This document shows positions 1 to 10,024 of a DNA stretch of 64,000 bases, piece by piece. The notes beneath the pieces are model-generated. The model ran no database searches, was not told where the DNA came from, and saw nothing but the letters and a program-made list of their open reading frames with translations. Source of the stretch: Amanita rubescens (lineage: Eukaryota; Basidiomycota; Agaricomycetes; Agaricales; Amanitaceae). The stretch covers positions 62,001 to 126,000 of the forward strand of contig WION01000096.1 of assembly GCA_015039365.1 (NCBI GenBank), in the 5' to 3' direction. Positions within the stretch are counted from its first letter, which is position 1. Every line of letters begins with the position of its first letter. The position numbers and the translations under genes are program-made.

Positions 1-845
1 AAAACGTTAGGACAGAGACTATTAATGTTGACGTCTTATCATCCTCAAACGGACGGCTCTTCAGAACGAGCCATCCAGACTATGTCTCAAATCCTCCGCG
101 CCGTCGTAAACAATTATCAAACCAACTGGGTTGAGCAACTCCCGTTGGTTGAATTTGCTATGAATTCAGCCACAAGCGCTTCTACTGGACAAGCCCCTTT
201 TGAATCCAATTACGGATGGATGCCTCGTATGATCAAGGGAGTCAATTATGACTCCCCACGCGAAGGCGTCCGACAATTCGCAGAAGACATTAGAAACGTC
301 CTGGACAAAACGTTTGACAAGCTAGTCGTCCAGCGCACAAGACAGGCGATCAAAGCGATAAGAAACAACGCGAAGGACAATGTTTCAAGACGGATGAACT
401 GGTTCTCCTGTCTACGGAGAACCTAAACCTCCCTAAAGGACGCACAAGGAAGCTGTGCCCTAAATATATCGGACCGTACAAGATCCTCAAAGCCTCTCTG
501 GAGAGTTCAACTTACAAGCTAGAACTCTCCCCAGATCTCAAGGCACGACGTATTCATGATACTTTCCATGAGAAAGTATTAAAGCCTTATGTCGGGAACG
601 ACTACGATAAGTTCCCTAAGTGTGAATCACGCGTGCGATATGATATTGGAGACGACCCGGAACAGGAATGGGTCGTCGAAGCAATAGAGGACCACAAATG
701 GTCCCCCCGTCTTACGTTCAAAGTACGATGGGCATTGGGAGATCACACATGGGAACCCTTACATGTTGTCAACGAACTCGAGGCTCTAGATCAATACTTA
801 GAGCTCGAAGGGGTTACCAAACCCTCAGATCTCAGAAAACATTGA
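1..845 (+). pseudogene. Pol C-terminus: integrase end plus chromodomain (frameshifted)
   Basis: The first frame (to about position 380) reads the end of a gypsy integrase core. It has the motif HPQTDGSSER, whose Glu is the third catalytic residue, followed by the usual downstream region containing FAMNSATSASTGQAPF. The protein then continues in another frame from about 384 (FKTDELVLL...), giving the GPY/F-like segment (KYIGPYKI, HDTFHEKVLKPY). A chromodomain-like module follows at about 655-815 (EWVVEAIEDHKW, FKVRWALGDHTWEP) and the protein stops at 845. A one-base indel near 370-384 separates the frames. Chromodomains of this kind direct integration toward particular chromatin in chromoviruses. 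Pol function is certain by motif; the break means this copy cannot make full-length Pol. Confidence 0.85.
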
Positions 846-935
846 CGTTTACGGGGGTGGCTGTGTACTTTAGGACTGGCCTTCCAGCACCCCCTTAAAT
901 TCCCACGAGCCAGATTTCATCCATTAACCACCACC

Positions 936-1958
936 ATGTCAGAACGTCACACACAATGCCAACAGAACGAATCGGGGAAAGAGGAGTCCAGCCGCAAGCA
1001 GATCCGATCTCCCCAGACTCAATATCAAGACATCGGGAGAGACGAACGCCGGCCACGCATGAGCCGCTCTCCCTCAACCTCGTCAAATCAGGCATCGACC
1101 GCGATATCATCGGGGAGATCCACGTCTCCCCAGTTTTTCTTAAATGCGTCGGATATCTTCTCTCAAATGCGCCCAGAATGGCAAATCGAGCCCAAGTCGC
1201 ACCTCCCTTTACACCTCTCAAACTGCCGTGATTGCGCACACTTTGCGCAACATGTCAAGAATGAGACGTCGGGAGGCGCATTGGAGATCTTCAACCAAAA
1301 ACAACGACACCACTGGCGTGAAGCGCTAGATGATGAGATTGAAGATCGCTGCCATGAGGCATACCGACGTGGCCAAAAGGACAACGACAACGAGATATTA
1401 AGGCTGAGAAACGAGCTCAACCGATGCCACAGACAAGTCAAAAACTTAGAGAGAAATATAGATGACCTGGAGCGTCGAAATAACGCGCTCCGTTCCTCTT
1501 ATCAACATGGAGGGTCTCAACGGCCCTCCACCACCTTTGGAAGGGGAGGATCCTGCCCGTTACTAGCGGAAAGAAAAAGATCACTTTCTCCAAAACGTCA
1601 ACTACCCATGCCAACCGCATTGTCGTCAAAGAAACAACTCACTCCACCGCCACAGGAAATGGCTGTTGACACAGAGCCAAAAATGACATCTATCGCAGCC
1701 AAGGGAAAGGAGCCGACCAGGCCCCTCAACCGCATGTACCAATCGGACGAAGAGGACGACGATGACGACGAAGTATCAATCAATAGCGGTAACATGGATC
1801 ATCTCGGAGGCGATAATAACTCGCCTCCTCACACCAATGCCGAAGAGAAAGAAGAAGAACTAGGCCTAATGAGTAGATATATCGGAGACCCGGCACCGTT
1901 CCGTCTCCATAAGAACTCAAAGGCCTTTCAGAGCAAACACGGACACGCATGCATGGAC
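936..1958 (+). pseudogene. Outer-element ORF3, 5' portion (341 codons), interrupted by nested element
   Basis: The ATG at 936 sits in a strong context (CCACCATG), 91 bases after the pol stop. The product is hydrophilic. It begins with a Ser/Arg/Gln-rich N-terminus. A predicted coiled coil follows at about residues 130-190 (ILRLRNELNRCHRQVKNLER and onward), and then a run of acidic residues (EEDDDDDEVS). The frame runs straight into the LTR of the inserted element at 1959 and resumes exactly in frame at 10457 once one copy of the 5-bp duplication is removed. I do not recognise the family. It has no visible signal peptide or membrane segment, so it is not an obvious envelope gene. Confidence 0.7.
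1954..1958. repeat. Target site duplication TGGAC (left)
   Basis: The five bases TGGAC directly precede the 5' LTR of the inserted gypsy element and recur at 10452-10456 directly after its 3' LTR. Five-base duplications are usual for gypsy integrases. Confidence 0.95.
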
Positions 1959-2063
1959 TGTTACAAACGTACGTCATGGCCTATCTTTTCCTTATCTTAT
2001 CATCTATGTCATCCCTCCTATGTCATTTGCATATGCGTTCCTTCCGGAACATTCATCGTTTAT

Positions 2064-2150
2064 CATATGCCAATTACTTTTATCACATGTATGCCGTTTT
2101 CACATGTTAACCGTTTCATTATCACATGTAACCGTTTTCATTATCACATG
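2064..2150 (+). promoter_or_regulatory. U3 array of CATATG/CACATG (E-box-like) motifs
   Basis: One CATATG (about 2064) and four CACATG motifs (2084, 2101, 2123, 2145) occur at spacings of roughly 17-22 bp, mostly within a repeated TTATCACATG context, about 40-130 bp upstream of the TATA box. The array persists in the solo LTR at 54528-55599 and in the minus-strand LTR. It is a candidate activator-binding array; the factor is unknown. Confidence 0.5.
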
Positions 2151-2187
2151 TATATATACTTACCATATTTGCGTATGTACTTTGTAC

Positions 2188-2231
2188 TATATAAATCACG
2201 CAAATATACGACTAGACCTCAGTCTAGTTTT
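2188..2231 (+). promoter_or_regulatory. LTR TATA box and predicted transcription start
   Basis: TATATAAAT starts at 2188. The sequence AGTCTAGTTTT (2221-2231) begins 31 bases after the T of TATAAA at 2190, a typical TATA-to-start distance. The start is placed there because these same bases are complementary to the primer-binding site downstream of the LTR, as expected if the RNA 5' end is the primer. The exact start is inferred. Confidence 0.6.
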
Positions 2232-2386
2232 AACAGTCAAAATCTGTCTCGTTATCGTCTAAGATCCCTTGAGGACTTATCCGATAACACTCTTATTCTT
2301 TGAACGTTCTTAAGTGCCGGAACTCCCTTGAGGAACCTACGGTACCTGATAAGCTTGACTTATTAGTGAACGAACAAACGTAACAA

Positions 2387-2398
2387 TAAAACTAGACT
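2387..2398 (+). other. Self-complementary primer-binding site
   Basis: TAAAACTAGACT lies one base after the 5' LTR and is the exact reverse complement of 2221-2232 in the LTR (12 of 12 bases). In Tf1 of fission yeast the primer for minus-strand DNA is the folded-back 5' end of the element's own RNA, and the site there is 11 bases long. Position, length and complementarity here fit that mechanism. I see no 3'-tRNA complement (TGG start) next to the LTR. Confidence 0.75.
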
Positions 2399-2422
2399 CC
2401 TCTCCGAGCACGATAGCTCTAA

Positions 2423-3211
2423 CGCTCTCACCTCCCATCATTCACTATTGCTCCACGACAATCTAAAAGTACCCCTCCAAATAACGCCAAACGAAACCCC
2501 CTTAACCATCTCTATTATCTCGACGAACATTCCATTCATTGGGATAAACGAGAAAACGGCTGGTGTTATACCGCTTCAGGAAAACCCGTACCAGGTCACC
2601 AGTTTTGGGTAAAACAAAAACTTGGAAGACCACCGAATCAATCCTTCCCATTCGAAGGAGGATTATATCTAAACGAACGCAAACTTGCCTTTCACGAAGG
2701 AAGTAAACGTTGGTACGCCACTGAATCGGAAACAGGAGAAGAACCGTACTTTATTAGAGACGAATACTTTGAAGGAGAACCCTTCATAGGAGAAAAAGAG
2801 GAGTTAACACGAACTGCGCTACAACGTTGGAAGAAAGCGAACGAACTAGAAACCTTAACCACTAGCCAAGAAACTCCCGTTGCATCACCACACATTCATT
2901 ACAGAGAAAGCGCTGAACCGTCAGGAGAGTCCGATAAAGAAGACAATAAAGATTCCTCCTCTGAACAAGAGAAAGAAGAAGAATCCCAAGATAAACTTGA
3001 ATACGCACCTGGAACCGAAGACGTTGTTATACCCACAGTAGAACAACGAGTTGAAGACGAAACCTCAGCTCAACTCATCGCTTCCTTATCCCTTGCAACC
3101 GAATCTAAACTCGAAGCTACACGACCCGCACCATCACCCCCTGTCGTATTTCCATACTTGTTTGCCCCACCAATCAACCCATTTCCTTCTAGAAAAGGAA
3201 AAGAACGAGAT
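2423..3211 (+). CDS. ATG-free open frame giving an N-terminal Gag extension
   Basis: This frame opens after the TAA at 2420 and stays open for 263 codons into gag at 3212. No ATG occurs in any frame from the predicted RNA start (2221) to 3211, where about 15 are expected by chance. The translation looks like protein: W/Y/G-rich motifs (GKPVPGHQFWV, GRPPNQSF, KRWYATESE, DEYFEGEP), then an acidic Ser/Glu/Lys tail. The same domain occurs upstream of gag in the diverged element at 12999-13421, with aligned motifs (GNPVKESEFWI, RPPNESYY, ERWIASETQ, NEYFNTP). Conservation argues for translation, which would need a non-AUG start or an unseen splice. No biochemical function is recognised. Confidence 0.6.
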
Positions 3212-4225
3212 ATGAGTGGATCAGGACCCCGGACCGAACCAAGGTCAGATCTACCGAAGATCAAACCTCCTAAACCGTTCGAAGGAGATCGAAAATATCT
3301 CAATCCGTTCATAGCGAAAGCCGAATTATTCATGAAAATGAATAAAATGACGGATGCTCAAGATAAGATACAGTTCATTATGTATCATATTGATGGCAAC
3401 GCTCAACAATGGCGCGACAACAAAATAACTGAATATGACGCCGAAACGACAAAATACGCCAACTATGACGCTTTTATTAAAGAACTGAAAGAAGATTGGG
3501 GACAAGTAGACGAAGCAGGACTAGCCATGCACAGATTACTCACATGGAGAAAACTCCCAAAGCAATCAATTAATCAATATATTGCGCGCGTCGATCGAGA
3601 CATCAATTTAGCCAAAATCACTGACGATACGACGAAATGTCATCTCCTAGTTTTAGGATTACCAAACACCTTACGAGAAAAACTACGACTAGGAGGTGCC
3701 CCGACAACCTATAAATCATTACGAACTCGTATCCTTGACATAGAAGTGGCGAACACCTTATTCTCCACTTTTGGCCAAGTAAAAGAGTTTGATGACAAAA
3801 TGGAAGTCGACGAGGCTGTACTAGAATTAAACCGACAAGCACGACAAATGCAGATTGCTGAAACCTCCATGGAATGGGTAAAAACCGCTGTATGCTATGG
3901 ATGCGGAAAAACAGGACATTTAATCTCGGACTGCCCTAATCCCAAAAAGAAACGACAAAACCTTGGGAATTCACGAGGAAGGGCAGCCCCTAGAGGACAA
4001 TTTCGAGGAAAACCACGCAGCCGAAATAATAACTGCAACAAAGGGAAAGGAAAAGGAAAAAGAATCAGAGCGCTGGATGCGGATAGCGATGAAGACGACA
4101 GTGGCTCGTCAAATGAAGAATCCAACAGTGAAAACGACGAAGACCAGAGAATCGCCGTCATACGAGAAATGGCGAAAACATTACCACGTAGCGCCCGCCG
4201 AAAATTGAACAAAAAGGGTTTTTAG
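3212..4225 (+). CDS. gag: Gag (capsid/nucleocapsid), 337 aa from first ATG
   Basis: The start is at 3212, the first ATG after the predicted RNA start; the same frame is open upstream (see 2423-3211). Residues about 30-200 form a retrotransposon Gag capsid-like region, with KPFEGDRKYLNPFIAK, then GNAQQWRDNK and FIKELKEDWG. A CCHC zinc knuckle CYGCGKTGHLISDC (CX2CX4HX4C) lies at residues 228-241. It is followed by a basic stretch rich in Arg and Lys and an acidic segment before the TAG at 4223-4225. Gag packages the RNA into particles. The pol frame overlaps the last codons in -1, with a slippery site at the stop. The gene is intact in this copy. Confidence 0.9.
   Translation: MSGSGPRTEPRSDLPKIKPPKPFEGDRKYLNPFIAKAELFMKMNKMTDAQDKIQFIMYHIDGNAQQWRDNKITEYDAETTKYANYDAFIKELKEDWGQVDEAGLAMHRLLTWRKLPKQSINQYIARVDRDINLAKITDDTTKCHLLVLGLPNTLREKLRLGGAPTTYKSLRTRILDIEVANTLFSTFGQVKEFDDKMEVDEAVLELNRQARQMQIAETSMEWVKTAVCYGCGKTGHLISDCPNPKKKRQNLGNSRGRAAPRGQFRGKPRSRNNNCNKGKGKGKRIRALDADSDEDDSGSSNEESNSENDEDQRIAVIREMAKTLPRSARRKLNKKGF
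4216..4225 (+). promoter_or_regulatory. Probable -1 frameshift site at the gag stop
   Basis: In the gag phase the codons are AAG GGT TTT TAG, so GGGTTTT is a correctly phased X XXY YYZ heptamer right before the stop. A slip of -1 reads TTT TTA GAA and enters the open pol frame. The related element at 13-20 kb ends gag with GAT TTT TAA and also has pol in -1, so the T5-TAR arrangement is shared. No downstream pseudoknot was modelled. Confidence 0.6.
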
Positions 4226-7200
4226 AACGAGACGACGATGAATCAGCGTCCGTCGTCTCTGAAGACGAACAACTATGTATAAATGGTGTAACAGTATCTT
4301 CTATGTCCAGAAATAAAATCACCATTCCCATTACCAAATGTTCGAATCTAAAAACCGCTGAAACCAAAGCCCTTATCGACTCAGGCGCACAAGGAAAATT
4401 CGTCGATAGCTCACTCGTCAATTGGAACGAAATCACTCGCTTAAAGAAACCCATCCCAGTGCGAAATGTGGACGGAACAAATAACAAGTCTGGAGATATA
4501 CGGTATAAAATCCAGATAAGCTATAACATCAAAAACAACCGGTTTAAAGACTGGTTTTATGTCACACGACTAGGCGATCAACGACTGATACTAGGATTAC
4601 CTTGGCTCCGAGAAATCAACCCCAGAATAGATTGGTCTGAAGGAACAGTTAGATTCCCCGACGAAAGGAAGATCGATCCGGAAGAAGAAACTACGTTTGA
4701 TTACGACGAAGAAACCGAAATGTACCTTCGGTATATCCAAAAAGAAGAAGAATTGAACGAAGATGAGGACGAAGATCTCGAGACTGATCACCTTTGGATC
4801 CAAGCGAAAACATCAGCGTCTCAAGCGCTCGCACATGAACACGAAGATAAATCTACGAAAGTAGAATTACCCCCTGAATATGACAAATGGAGAAAAGTTT
4901 TTGATAAACAAACATCAGAACGATTTCCCATTTCACGACAATGGGATCATGCGATAGATCTAAATGAAGGGTTTAAACCTAAAGTGGCGAAGAACTACCC
5001 GTTATCAATCCACGAGGAACAGCTAATGAATAAATGGGTCGACGAACAACTCAAAAAAGGCTACATTCGACCATCACAATCTCCGCAAGCGTCTCCTTTC
5101 TTTTACGTTGCAAAGAAAGAAAAAGGAGAGTTGAGACCTTGCCAAGATTACCGATACATCAATAGCTGGACGAAACGAAATGCCTATCCCCTTCCTTTAG
5201 TATCCGACTTATTATTAAAACTAAGAAAAGCAAAATACTTCTCCAAGTTAGACCTCCGATGGGGTTACAATAATGTGCGAATAAAGAAAGGCGACGAATG
5301 GAAAGCCGCGTTCACGACAAACCGTGGTCTCTTCGAGCCTACTGTAATGCTCTTTGGATTATGCAATTCACCGTCAACATTTCAAACGATGATGAACGAA
5401 TACTTCCGTGACATGATAGCCGAAGGATGGCTAGTCGTCTATATTGACGATATGTTGATATATGGAGCGAACGAGGAAGAAACGAGGGAGCGCACTAAGC
5501 AAGTCTTGCAATGGCTGAAAGAAAACGATCTGTTCCTGAAACTGGAAAAATGTAAATTCGTCGCCAAGGAAGTCGAATTCCTTGGGATGATCGTCAAAGA
5601 AGGAAAGATCATGATGGACCCCGTAAAACTCGCTGGAATCAGCAAATGGCCCGAACCGAAAACTGTTAAACAAATACGGTCATTTCTAGGGTTCGCGAAC
5701 TTTTACAGGAAATTTATAGGAAATTACGCCGAAATAGTAGCTCCGCTCACGGAACTTACGAAGAAAACAGTTCCCTTCCGATGGGATGCAGAATGTCAGA
5801 AAGCATTTGACACGTTAAAGGAGAAATTCCTAAAAGAACCGGTTCTAGTTATGCCAGATCCAACGAAACCATTTTTATTAGAGACCGATGCGTCAAACTG
5901 GGCGGTAGGAGCCGTCCTGAAACAACGGGGATCTGATGGAGAACTGCACCCATGCGGATTTATCAGTCATCGGTTAAGTGATACCGAACAAAGATATCAA
6001 GTATACGATCGCGAGTTATTAGCAATAAAGAAAGCGTTTGAAACCTGGAGACACCTTCTTAAAGGAAGCCCACATACAATTATGATCCACTGTGATCATA
6101 AGAATTTATCATATTACAAACATCCGCAAAAGATGACCGCCAGACAGTCACGCTGGTGGCAAGAAATCACGGAGTTTGATATCAAGTTAGAACATGTCCC
6201 TGGATCAAAACTTATTCAGGCAGATGCTTTATCGAGACGCCCTGACCATATTAACGAAGAAGAGGCAAAAGCAAAAGAAATCCCACAAACCATGATCTCT
6301 GATGACATGGTTATCGCCGCGATCAATGCATCTTGGGCAGACAAAATCACCGAATTATTGCCACAAGATAAATTTGCTAAAGTTGTAATCGACGGTCTCA
6401 AACACGGAAAACTACCCCTCCGATCAAAGTTTAATGACTGGAAGAACGATAACAACATCATTCGTTATCAAGGACGCGTTTATGTTCCTCAAAACGAAGA
6501 ATTACGAAACGAAATAATCAAGTCACATCACGACCCCGTAGTTATGGGTCACCCTGGACGATTGAAGACACTAGAGCTTATCCGCCGCGACTATTATTGG
6601 CCTGGAATGACAACGACCGTATCTAAATGGGTCGAAGGCTGTGCCTTATGTCAACAAATGAAGGTTAATACACATCCGATCACACCGGGTTTGATGCCTA
6701 TTAAATCCCACGCCACACGCCCATTCGAACAAGTTTCAATGGACTTCATCACAGATCTACCAATTATCGACGGTTTTGATTCTGTTTTGACCGTGGTCGA
6801 TCAAGGCTTAACAAAGGGCGTAATATTCATACCATGCAAAAAATCTTTTACCGCTATGGATACCGCCAACTCTTACATTAACGACGTTTACAAACGATAC
6901 GGGTTACCGACAACCCTCATCTCCGATAGAGGACCACAATTTACCTCTAAGGTTTTCGAAGAAATCTGCAAGATCTTCGGAATTAACCATAGAAAGTCGA
7001 CCGCCTTTCATCCGCAAACTGACGGAGAATCGGAACGACTCAATCAGGAGCTAGAAACCTACCTCCGGTTATACTGCGTTGATCATCCAAAACAGTGGAA
7101 AGATCACCTGCCATTAGCAGAATTCGCGCACAATCAACGGATACATCAATCTACCAAGATGACGCCGTTTGAAATCATGTTTGGAATAGAGCCTGTGGCT

Positions 7201-7812
7201 ATCCCCACAGCATTCCCGCGAATCAACGTACCCGCCGCTGAAGACCGCTTCAAGGTCTTAACACAAATACGAGACGAAGCTCTCGCCGCACACGAATTAG
7301 CTAGACAGCTAATGACTCAACGTGTCAAAGGGAAATCTCCCGCATTTAAAGAAGGAGACTTGGTATGGCTAGACTCACGAAACCTGAAAACTGGACAAAT
7401 AAGAAAATTCTCGCCTAGATGAGAAGGACCGTTCAAGATCGAAAAGATCTTAGGACCTATCACCGCTAAACTTGAACTTCCCCCAAGATGGAAGATTCAC
7501 CCTGTTTTTCATGTTTCACTCCTTACCCCTTATCATGAAAACGAAACACATGGTCCAAACTTTACTAGACCAACCCCAGACCTTATAGATAACAAAGAAG
7601 AATATGAAATCGAGACGATTGTCTCGCACCGAAGAAAAGGAAACCAATGGCAATTTTTAGTCAAATGGAAAGGTTATCCGACATCTGACAATTCATGGGA
7701 AACCGAGGAAAACTTAGAACACTCCGAGGAGACCTTAAACGAATATAAGGAACAACATGGAATTACAGCAATTGTCCCCACTACTCGTAAATCACGAAAA
7801 TGCCGTTCTTGA
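4216..7812 (+). pseudogene. pol: Pol polyprotein: PR-RT-RH-IN-chromodomain, one TGA
   Basis: Numbering from the ATG at 4303, the protease motif DSGAQG is at about residue 27, the RT catalytic YIDDM at about 380 and RNase H TDASNW at about 528. The integrase zinc motif (HH...CALC) is at about 741-785. The integrase core has MDFITD near 814, SDRGPQF near 876 and E in GESERLN near 911, giving a D-x35-E spacing. A TGA at 7420-7422 interrupts SPR-EGPFKI; the minus-strand copy has CGA (Arg) there. After it, the GPY/F region and a chromodomain (EYEIETIVSHRRKGNQWQF, VKWKGYPTSDNSWE) continue to 7812. Expression is expected by -1 slippage from gag. The C-terminus overlaps ORF3 by 56 bases. Confidence 0.92.
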
Positions 7813-9967
7813 AACCATGTCCTCCCCCATTAACAACCCGTCCGCCGCTGCTACTCCAGCCGCTTCAACAGTCGTTGAGGAAACCATCCCTCCGACCCCT
7901 TCTAGGGAAGAATCGCCAGCACCACTGCCAATTCCTCCTCCTACCTGTATGTTACATTATACATCCATCGGTACAGAATGGTTCCCTATAATTCCTTCTG
8001 ACGAGGAATTCGTACCCCGAAATGAAGATTCTTCATCTTCTGACTCATCCTATACCTTCCCATCATCGAACACTTCTACGATAGAAGAACTAATGCGAAA
8101 CGTCACAGATATGGGGAACGCTATTCTCCCTAACACTCCTGTGCCACCTGAAATGCAGGAAATGGTAGCTCAAGTATTCGCCACCAGAGACCAAATGGTC
8201 ATCACCTACGCACGCGGACCACGTCCTGACACTACCCCTGAGGATATCCGGATCATGTGAGAAGGACTACTCATGTTCAATGCCACCGCTTTTACCCTGG
8301 GAGTTCCTCCCATTGATGAAGAACTCGTCGACGACTACCTTGAAAGGGCAAGGACCATCGCCGCCACCAATGCTGCAACCACCGCCGCCATCTCTGCCGC
8401 CGCTAATGCTGTTGCCGCCGAAATCGATACCATCACCGTTAATGCTGCTATCGATGACGAGATCAATGAAAGACTCGTCAATCCCATCTCGATCCCTATT
8501 GTCTTCCCAGAAGACGCTCCATCGCCAAGGCCCCTTTACACCCCGTTGGATTTAATGAGGGAAACCCACGCTCGATCCATGAGCCCAATACCTAGACTCC
8601 CTGCCGAAGGACCTATTCCTAGGTTCTATTTCCAGCACGCCTCTGTCAATGACGACAACTTTAACGTGCCCGCACCCGACATTCCCGCTATAAACGTCAT
8701 CTTAACACATTACGCCATCCCCTCCTTCATCGATCCAATAATTCGACGAGCCTTTTACCGAATCTGGACGCTCTTCACGTCCTGGACCTTTGCCAACAAC
8801 TATCTATTCATCTTAAATAGATATGTTCATCCTGATCTGATGGCCCTCGTTAACGTCATCATTAATCTCACCCGTCGGTTCCGAGAACCGCAACGTAACC
8901 GCTGGATCACTTTGATGATCTGGAATAATATTCATTGGTTTTGCGACCTACGAGGAGACGTATACCTCGAAGAAGCAACCCGTCTTACCACCGCCAGACA
9001 TCGTCACCATTTCATCCAACCAACACGACAACCTGCTTTAGACACTGGCATGGCCTGGATGCACGGACGCCCTGTATTTCCCCGCACTCCCGTCAATGCC
9101 ACGATCGAACGAATTCGAACCCTTAGTGACCGACTCAACCCGATGATAACCCCTGATGGTTGGGACATAACTATATTACGACAACTACAAACGACGATTA
9201 ACAATCTCGTGTGGAGGCACGATCGTAACCCTAATAGACCCAATGCCAGTAACGAATACCAAGACGCCGCCGTCATCGCACTCCAAACAGGACATACAAT
9301 TGAAGGACGCGATGTCCCTATCCTTGAAAACCCGACACGTCGCACCATCTTTCACCTGCACGGACCTGATCCCTCAGCCGAACGATTGGTATCATTCGAA
9401 CCAAATAACCTAGCCTTCGAGGGAGAAGACATCCCTGGAACTCAAGGTTGTTACATGTGCGGAGCCCCGCATCATACTACCGAACACCATCGACGACGAG
9501 AAATACGCCGAGGACCGGTACATGAGGAAACCCCGCCTCCCACTTATCCAGACGCTATAACACAATCATCGCTGCCCACGCCGTTTGAACAAATCCCTGA
9601 AAGACGAATTTCTACCGCTTCGCCCGCTACTACTATCGATTCCGCCCAACTCGAACAAGGCGAACCTTCCCCGCTTATCGAAAGAAGACGACGAGGGACA
9701 AATACTCGTCCTCCAGGCAACCGCTTCACTACTACTGCTACTGGACCTCCACCCTCACGACGAAACCTTGGAAACCGTCGAGGCCAATCCACACGAGGAC
9801 AGTCGACACGACATGTCGCCACTATGACCGCCTCAAACACACGAGAAGAGCGACCGACTCTTCAAGAACGACTTACTGACAACCGCCGCCGCCGTCGTCA
9901 TCCCTGGCAAGGAAATGAAGACTCTTATACCTACGACAGCGATGCTGAACACAATCGTGACATGTAG
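7757..9967 (+). pseudogene. ORF3: third protein after pol, 736 codons, one TGA
   Basis: The ATG at 7757 lies inside the end of pol, in another frame. The TGA at 8258-8260 is CGA in the minus-strand copy, so the ancestral product was about 736 aa. It has a Pro/Ser-rich N-terminus with acidic stretches, an Ala-rich helix-like run near residues 200-225, and a hydrophobic aromatic segment at about 332-352 (FYRIWTLFTSWTFANNYLFI). A zinc-knuckle-like CX2CX4HX4H motif follows at 565-578 (CYMCGAPHHTTEHH), then an Arg-rich C-terminus. The knuckle differs from Gag's only in ending with His. It could be a second nucleic-acid-binding structural protein. I see no signal peptide, and one hydrophobic stretch is weak evidence for an envelope. 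Confidence 0.75.
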
Positions 9968-9980
9968 TCACAGGTAAATT

Positions 9981-9999
9981 CAATATTCGGCGAATATTG
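9981..9999. repeat. Small palindrome before the 3' polypurine tract
   Basis: CAATATTCG, a one-base spacer and CGAATATTG form 9-bp perfect arms between the ORF3 stop and the polypurine tract. The minus-strand copy retains most of it (near 60769-60787). It may be an RNA hairpin at the 3' end of the internal region. Confidence 0.4.
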
Positions 10000-10011
10000 G
10001 ACTTCGTATGT

Positions 10012-10024
10012 AGGAGAAGGGCTA
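10012..10024 (+). other. Polypurine tract
   Basis: AGGAGAAGGGCTA lies directly upstream of the 3' LTR, where the plus-strand primer is made in LTR retrotransposons. The minus-strand copy has the same purine run next to its LTR. Confidence 0.7.

Larger units (their letters stand above)
1959..2385 (+). repeat. 5' LTR (427 bp)
   Basis: The LTR starts TGTTAC and ends GTAACA, a perfect 6-bp terminal inverted repeat. It is the same length as, and by eye identical to, the LTR at 10025-10451. It contains a CACATG array, a TATA box and a predicted start site. Confidence 0.95.

Noticed and set aside
2020..2303. Open frames across the gypsy LTRs (also 10086-10369, 55282-55517, 60395-60681)
   Set aside because: They recur only because the LTR recurs and overlap in several frames; they lie over promoter sequence and look like chance frames.
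7420..7422. TGA in pol as programmed readthrough
   Set aside because: The other copy has CGA at this codon and carries different stops elsewhere, so point decay is simpler.
7757..9967. ORF3 as an envelope gene
   Set aside because: One aromatic-rich hydrophobic segment only, no signal peptide, no N-terminal secretion features; the zinc-like motif and Arg-rich tail fit nucleic-acid binding better.
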